Below are positions 4,129 through 6,572 of a DNA stretch of 6,572 nucleotides, one piece after another; within the stretch, counting starts at the first letter, position 1; every line of letters begins with the position of its first letter. The DNA lies in contig JAHEEB010000244.1 of assembly GCA_024640925.1 (NCBI GenBank), forward strand, positions 1-6,572, read 5' to 3'. This DNA is from Bacteroidota bacterium. Lineage in GTDB: Bacteria > Bacteroidota > Bacteroidia > Bacteroidales > UBA10428. Made by a program: the position numbers and the translations under genes. The notes below the pieces were generated by a model. The model saw only the letters and a list, made by a program, of their open reading frames with translations. It was not told the DNA's origin and did no database searches.

Positions 4129-6572
4129 ATGAGAAAATTGATTTTATTCTTATTCATTGTTTTCACTTCCTTGTATTCATTTTCGCAACAAATTAATGTA
4201 CAGGGAAGCGTAATGGATGCTGCAACCAAAGAACCCCTTGTAGGAGTGAGTGTCCTGATTGAAGGAACTACAAAAGGGGTTATTACCGATAACAATGGAT
4301 CATATTCAATTGTTGTCGATAGTAAAAATGTTACATTAAAGTTTTCTTATGTAGGTTACCTGTCAGAAAGTATACTGGTAGGCGATCAAAATACAATAAA
4401 TGTTTCTATGGTTTCGGATATCGAAAATCTCGAAGGAGTTATTGTTATTGGTTATGGTACAGTTAAAAAAGCTGATGCAACGGGGTCTGTTTCGGTTGTT
4501 AGTTCGAAAGATTTCAATAAGGGAGCTGTTAATTCTGTTCAGGAGTTACTTGTCGGAAAATCATCTGGCGCTGTGATATCAACAAACAGTGGTGCTCCCG
4601 GAAATGCTTCTACCATTCGAATAAGGGGAGGGTCTTCATTATCAGCCAGCAACGATCCTCTCATTGTGGTCGATGGAGTGCCTCTTGATAATACGGGCAT
4701 AGGGGGTTCGCCTAATATCATGTCTATTCTTAACCCAAATGATATCGAAACTTTCACTGTTTTGAAAGATGCTTCTGCTACTGCCATTTTTGGAGCAAGA
4801 GCAGCAAATGGAGTTATTCTTATTACTACCAAGCGTGGTTCCAAAGATTTTAAAGTAAACTATTCTGCTACTTTTTCTCTGTCTACAATACCAAAAATGG
4901 TTGATGTTTATTCAGGCGATGAGTACAGAGCATTAATTAACGAAGCATATCAGGATAATGAAGATGCTCTATCTCTATTAGGCAATGCCAATACTAACTG
5001 GCAGAGCGAAATTTATAAAAATGCTTTCGGACATGATCACAACCTGAACTTTTCAGGAACAACGTTAAAAATACCATACAGGGCTTCATTGGGTTATACC
5101 AATTCCGATGGGATATTAAAAACATACAATTTTGAAAGAACTACAGTTTCATTAGGGTTAGATCCAAGTTTGTTTGACAACCACCTGAAAATAAAGATTA
5201 ACCTGAAAGGAATGGTTAATAACAACAATTTTGCCGAACAGGGCGCTATCGGAAATGCTGTAAATTTCGATCCTACTCAACCTGTTTATAGTGAAAATAC
5301 AAGGTGGAGGGGTTATTATGTCTGGACTCAGCCAGAATCGGGTATAAACGGATCGCCGGTTACTTTTGCCAATGCAAATCCTTTGGCACAGTTGGAACTA
5401 ACCGATAATACATCGAGAGCATTAAGTAGCATTGGTAATATTCAATTCGATTATGCTTTTCATTTTTTACCCGATTTACATGCAAATCTGAATCTCGGAT
5501 ATGATATAGCAGAGAGCAAAGGCCATAACAATGCACTGGATAGCACTTCATGGACAAATGATGTAACTGCTGCAGGGGGTAGATACAGTCCCTATAAGAA
5601 TAAAAGGAAAAACACCCTTCTCGACTTTTATCTGAATTATTCAAAAGAAATTAAACCGCTACAGAGCAGGATTGATGTTATGGGAGGTTACTCCTGGTCG
5701 CACTTCTGGAGGCATAATGTCGATTCGACCATGGACGAAGCGCAAACCAAAACGTTAAGTGGTACCAATATTTTTGAAACTGAGTATTATCTTGTTTCCT
5801 TCTTTGGAAGATTGAATTATACTTTCAACGATCGGTATATTTTGACCTATACCTTGCGCAACGATGCTACATCGAGATTTTCGCCAGAAACCCGGTGGGG
5901 ATTGTTTCCCTCAATTGCTTTTGCCTGGAAAATCAATGAGGAAGGATTTCTCAGTAACAATGGGTATCTGTCTGACCTAAAACTCCGGTTTGGTTACGGT
6001 ATTACCGGTCAACAGGATGTTACCGGGAACAACGATTATCCCTCTCTTGCAATTTTTACTATCAGCGATAATGCATCACGTTATCCTTTAGGAAATACTT
6101 ATTATAATACATTGCGCCCCGATGGATACGATGCAAACATAAAATGGGAATCGACCAAAACAGCAAATGTAGGTCTCGATTTTGGATTTTTAAAGAACAG
6201 AATTACAGGTACTATTGATTTCTATGAGAAAAAAACCAGGGATCTTATCAATACTGTTGATGTTCCGGTGGGAACAAATTTCTCCGCAACGGTACTTACC
6301 AATGTGGGCAGCATGGAAAACAAAGGAGTGGAATTTTCCCTTGATGCACAGGTTGTTTCAAAAAGTAATTTCAGCTGGGACCTTGGATTTAATATTTCCA
6401 GTAACCATAATAAAATTACCAAACTCAATTTAAACGATGATCCCGATTACATTATACTTACGGGGGGTATTGGTGGTACATCCGGAGGATATATCCAGGT
6501 ACAACAGGTTGGGAACCCGATTAATTCATTCTATGTATATCAGCAGGTTTACGATGCCAATGGCCATCCTAT
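4129..6572 (+). CDS. susC: SusC/RagA-family TonB-dependent outer-membrane receptor (3' end missing)
   Basis: Frame 1 is open from the ATG at 4129 to the window edge, 814 codons plus two bases; the family usually has about 1000 residues, so roughly the last fifth is missing. An in-frame TAA just upstream (4102-4104) and the signal peptide (1-19, MRKLILFLFIVF..., cleavage near FS/Q) support this start. Domains in order: a carboxypeptidase-regulatory-like fold (about 22-95, VQGSVMDAATKEPLVGVSV); the TonB-box region (about 102-111, EGVIVIGYGT); the plug (about 113-237) with IRIRGGSSL and PLIVVDGVPL; and the SusC signature LKDASATAIFGARAANG (212-228). The rest is beta-barrel. Such receptors pair with a SusD lipoprotein and import oligosaccharides with energy from TonB. 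susD is expected directly after the window. The gene symbol is a family label, not a claim of starch specificity; context suggests arabinan or another pectic glycan. Confidence 0.95.
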   Translation, partial: MRKLILFLFIVFTSLYSFSQQINVQGSVMDAATKEPLVGVSVLIEGTTKGVITDNNGSYSIVVDSKNVTLKFSYVGYLSESILVGDQNTINVSMVSDIENLEGVIVIGYGTVKKADATGSVSVVSSKDFNKGAVNSVQELLVGKSSGAVISTNSGAPGNASTIRIRGGSSLSASNDPLIVVDGVPLDNTGIGGSPNIMSILNPNDIETFTVLKDASATAIFGARAANGVILITTKRGSKDFKVNYSATFSLSTIPKMVDVYSGDEYRALINEAYQDNEDALSLLGNANTNWQSEIYKNAFGHDHNLNFSGTTLKIPYRASLGYTNSDGILKTYNFERTTVSLGLDPSLFDNHLKIKINLKGMVNNNNFAEQGAIGNAVNFDPTQPVYSENTRWRGYYVWTQPESGINGSPVTFANANPLAQLELTDNTSRALSSIGNIQFDYAFHFLPDLHANLNLGYDIAESKGHNNALDSTSWTNDVTAAGGRYSPYKNKRKNTLLDFYLNYSKEIKPLQSRIDVMGGYSWSHFWRHNVDSTMDEAQTKTLSGTNIFETEYYLVSFFGRLNYTFNDRYILTYTLRNDATSRFSPETRWGLFPSIAFAWKINEEGFLSNNGYLSDLKLRFGYGITGQQDVTGNNDYPSLAIFTISDNASRYPLGNTYYNTLRPDGYDANIKWESTKTANVGLDFGFLKNRITGTIDFYEKKTRDLINTVDVPVGTNFSATVLTNVGSMENKGVEFSLDAQVVSKSNFSWDLGFNISSNHNKITKLNLNDDPDYIILTGGIGGTSGGYIQVQQVGNPINSFYVYQQVYDANGHP

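Noticed and set aside
4539..4844. A 101-codon minus-strand open frame, with others at 4101-4295, 5360-5644 and 6222-6428
   Set aside because: They are antisense to conserved SusC plug and barrel coding sequence (or its start) and their translations show no recognisable domain.
6215..6433. A 72-codon + strand open frame near the right end
   Set aside because: It lies out of frame inside the SusC-like coding sequence, which is open throughout and carries family motifs.

Overview
The window looks like part of a polysaccharide-utilisation locus (PUL) from an AT-rich member of the Bacteroidota (Bacteroidetes). Three things point there: two proteins end in a type IX secretion (T9SS) sorting domain, there is a SusC-type TonB-dependent receptor, and a membrane-anchored TPR/helix-turn-helix regulator of a kind seen in that phylum. 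None of the starts has a Shine-Dalgarno sequence, which is also usual for the phylum. All supported genes are on the + strand. I cannot name a genus.

Layout. Bases 2-235 are the 3' end of a secreted protein; only its T9SS C-terminal domain is inside the window. A gene-free stretch of about 450 bp follows. It is unusually rich in inverted repeats and ends with a terminator-like hairpin. Bases 687-1856 encode a secreted GH43 enzyme that best resembles endo-alpha-1,5-L-arabinanases, and its C-terminal domain is a close relative of the upstream one. A second terminator with the same outer stem follows it. Bases 2097-3704 encode a signal peptide/TPR/transmembrane/coiled-coil/HTH protein of the DUF6377 type. 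After a second gene-free stretch of about 420 bp, which carries a perfect 18-bp palindrome, a susC-like gene starts at 4129 and runs off the right edge.

Likely teamwork (inference). The GH43 enzyme is exported by T9SS and would cut arabinan side chains of pectin outside the cell. The SusC-like porin, with a SusD partner expected just beyond the window, would import the oligosaccharides. The DUF6377-type protein would sense a product in the periplasm and switch on the susC operon, possibly through the palindrome near susC. The arabinan assignment rests on GH43 motifs only.

I see no CRISPR array, tRNA, rRNA, insertion sequence or defence gene. The coding content is conventional for a PUL. The least explained parts are the structured intergenic DNA, the matched C-terminal-domain and terminator pairs, and the palindrome before susC.
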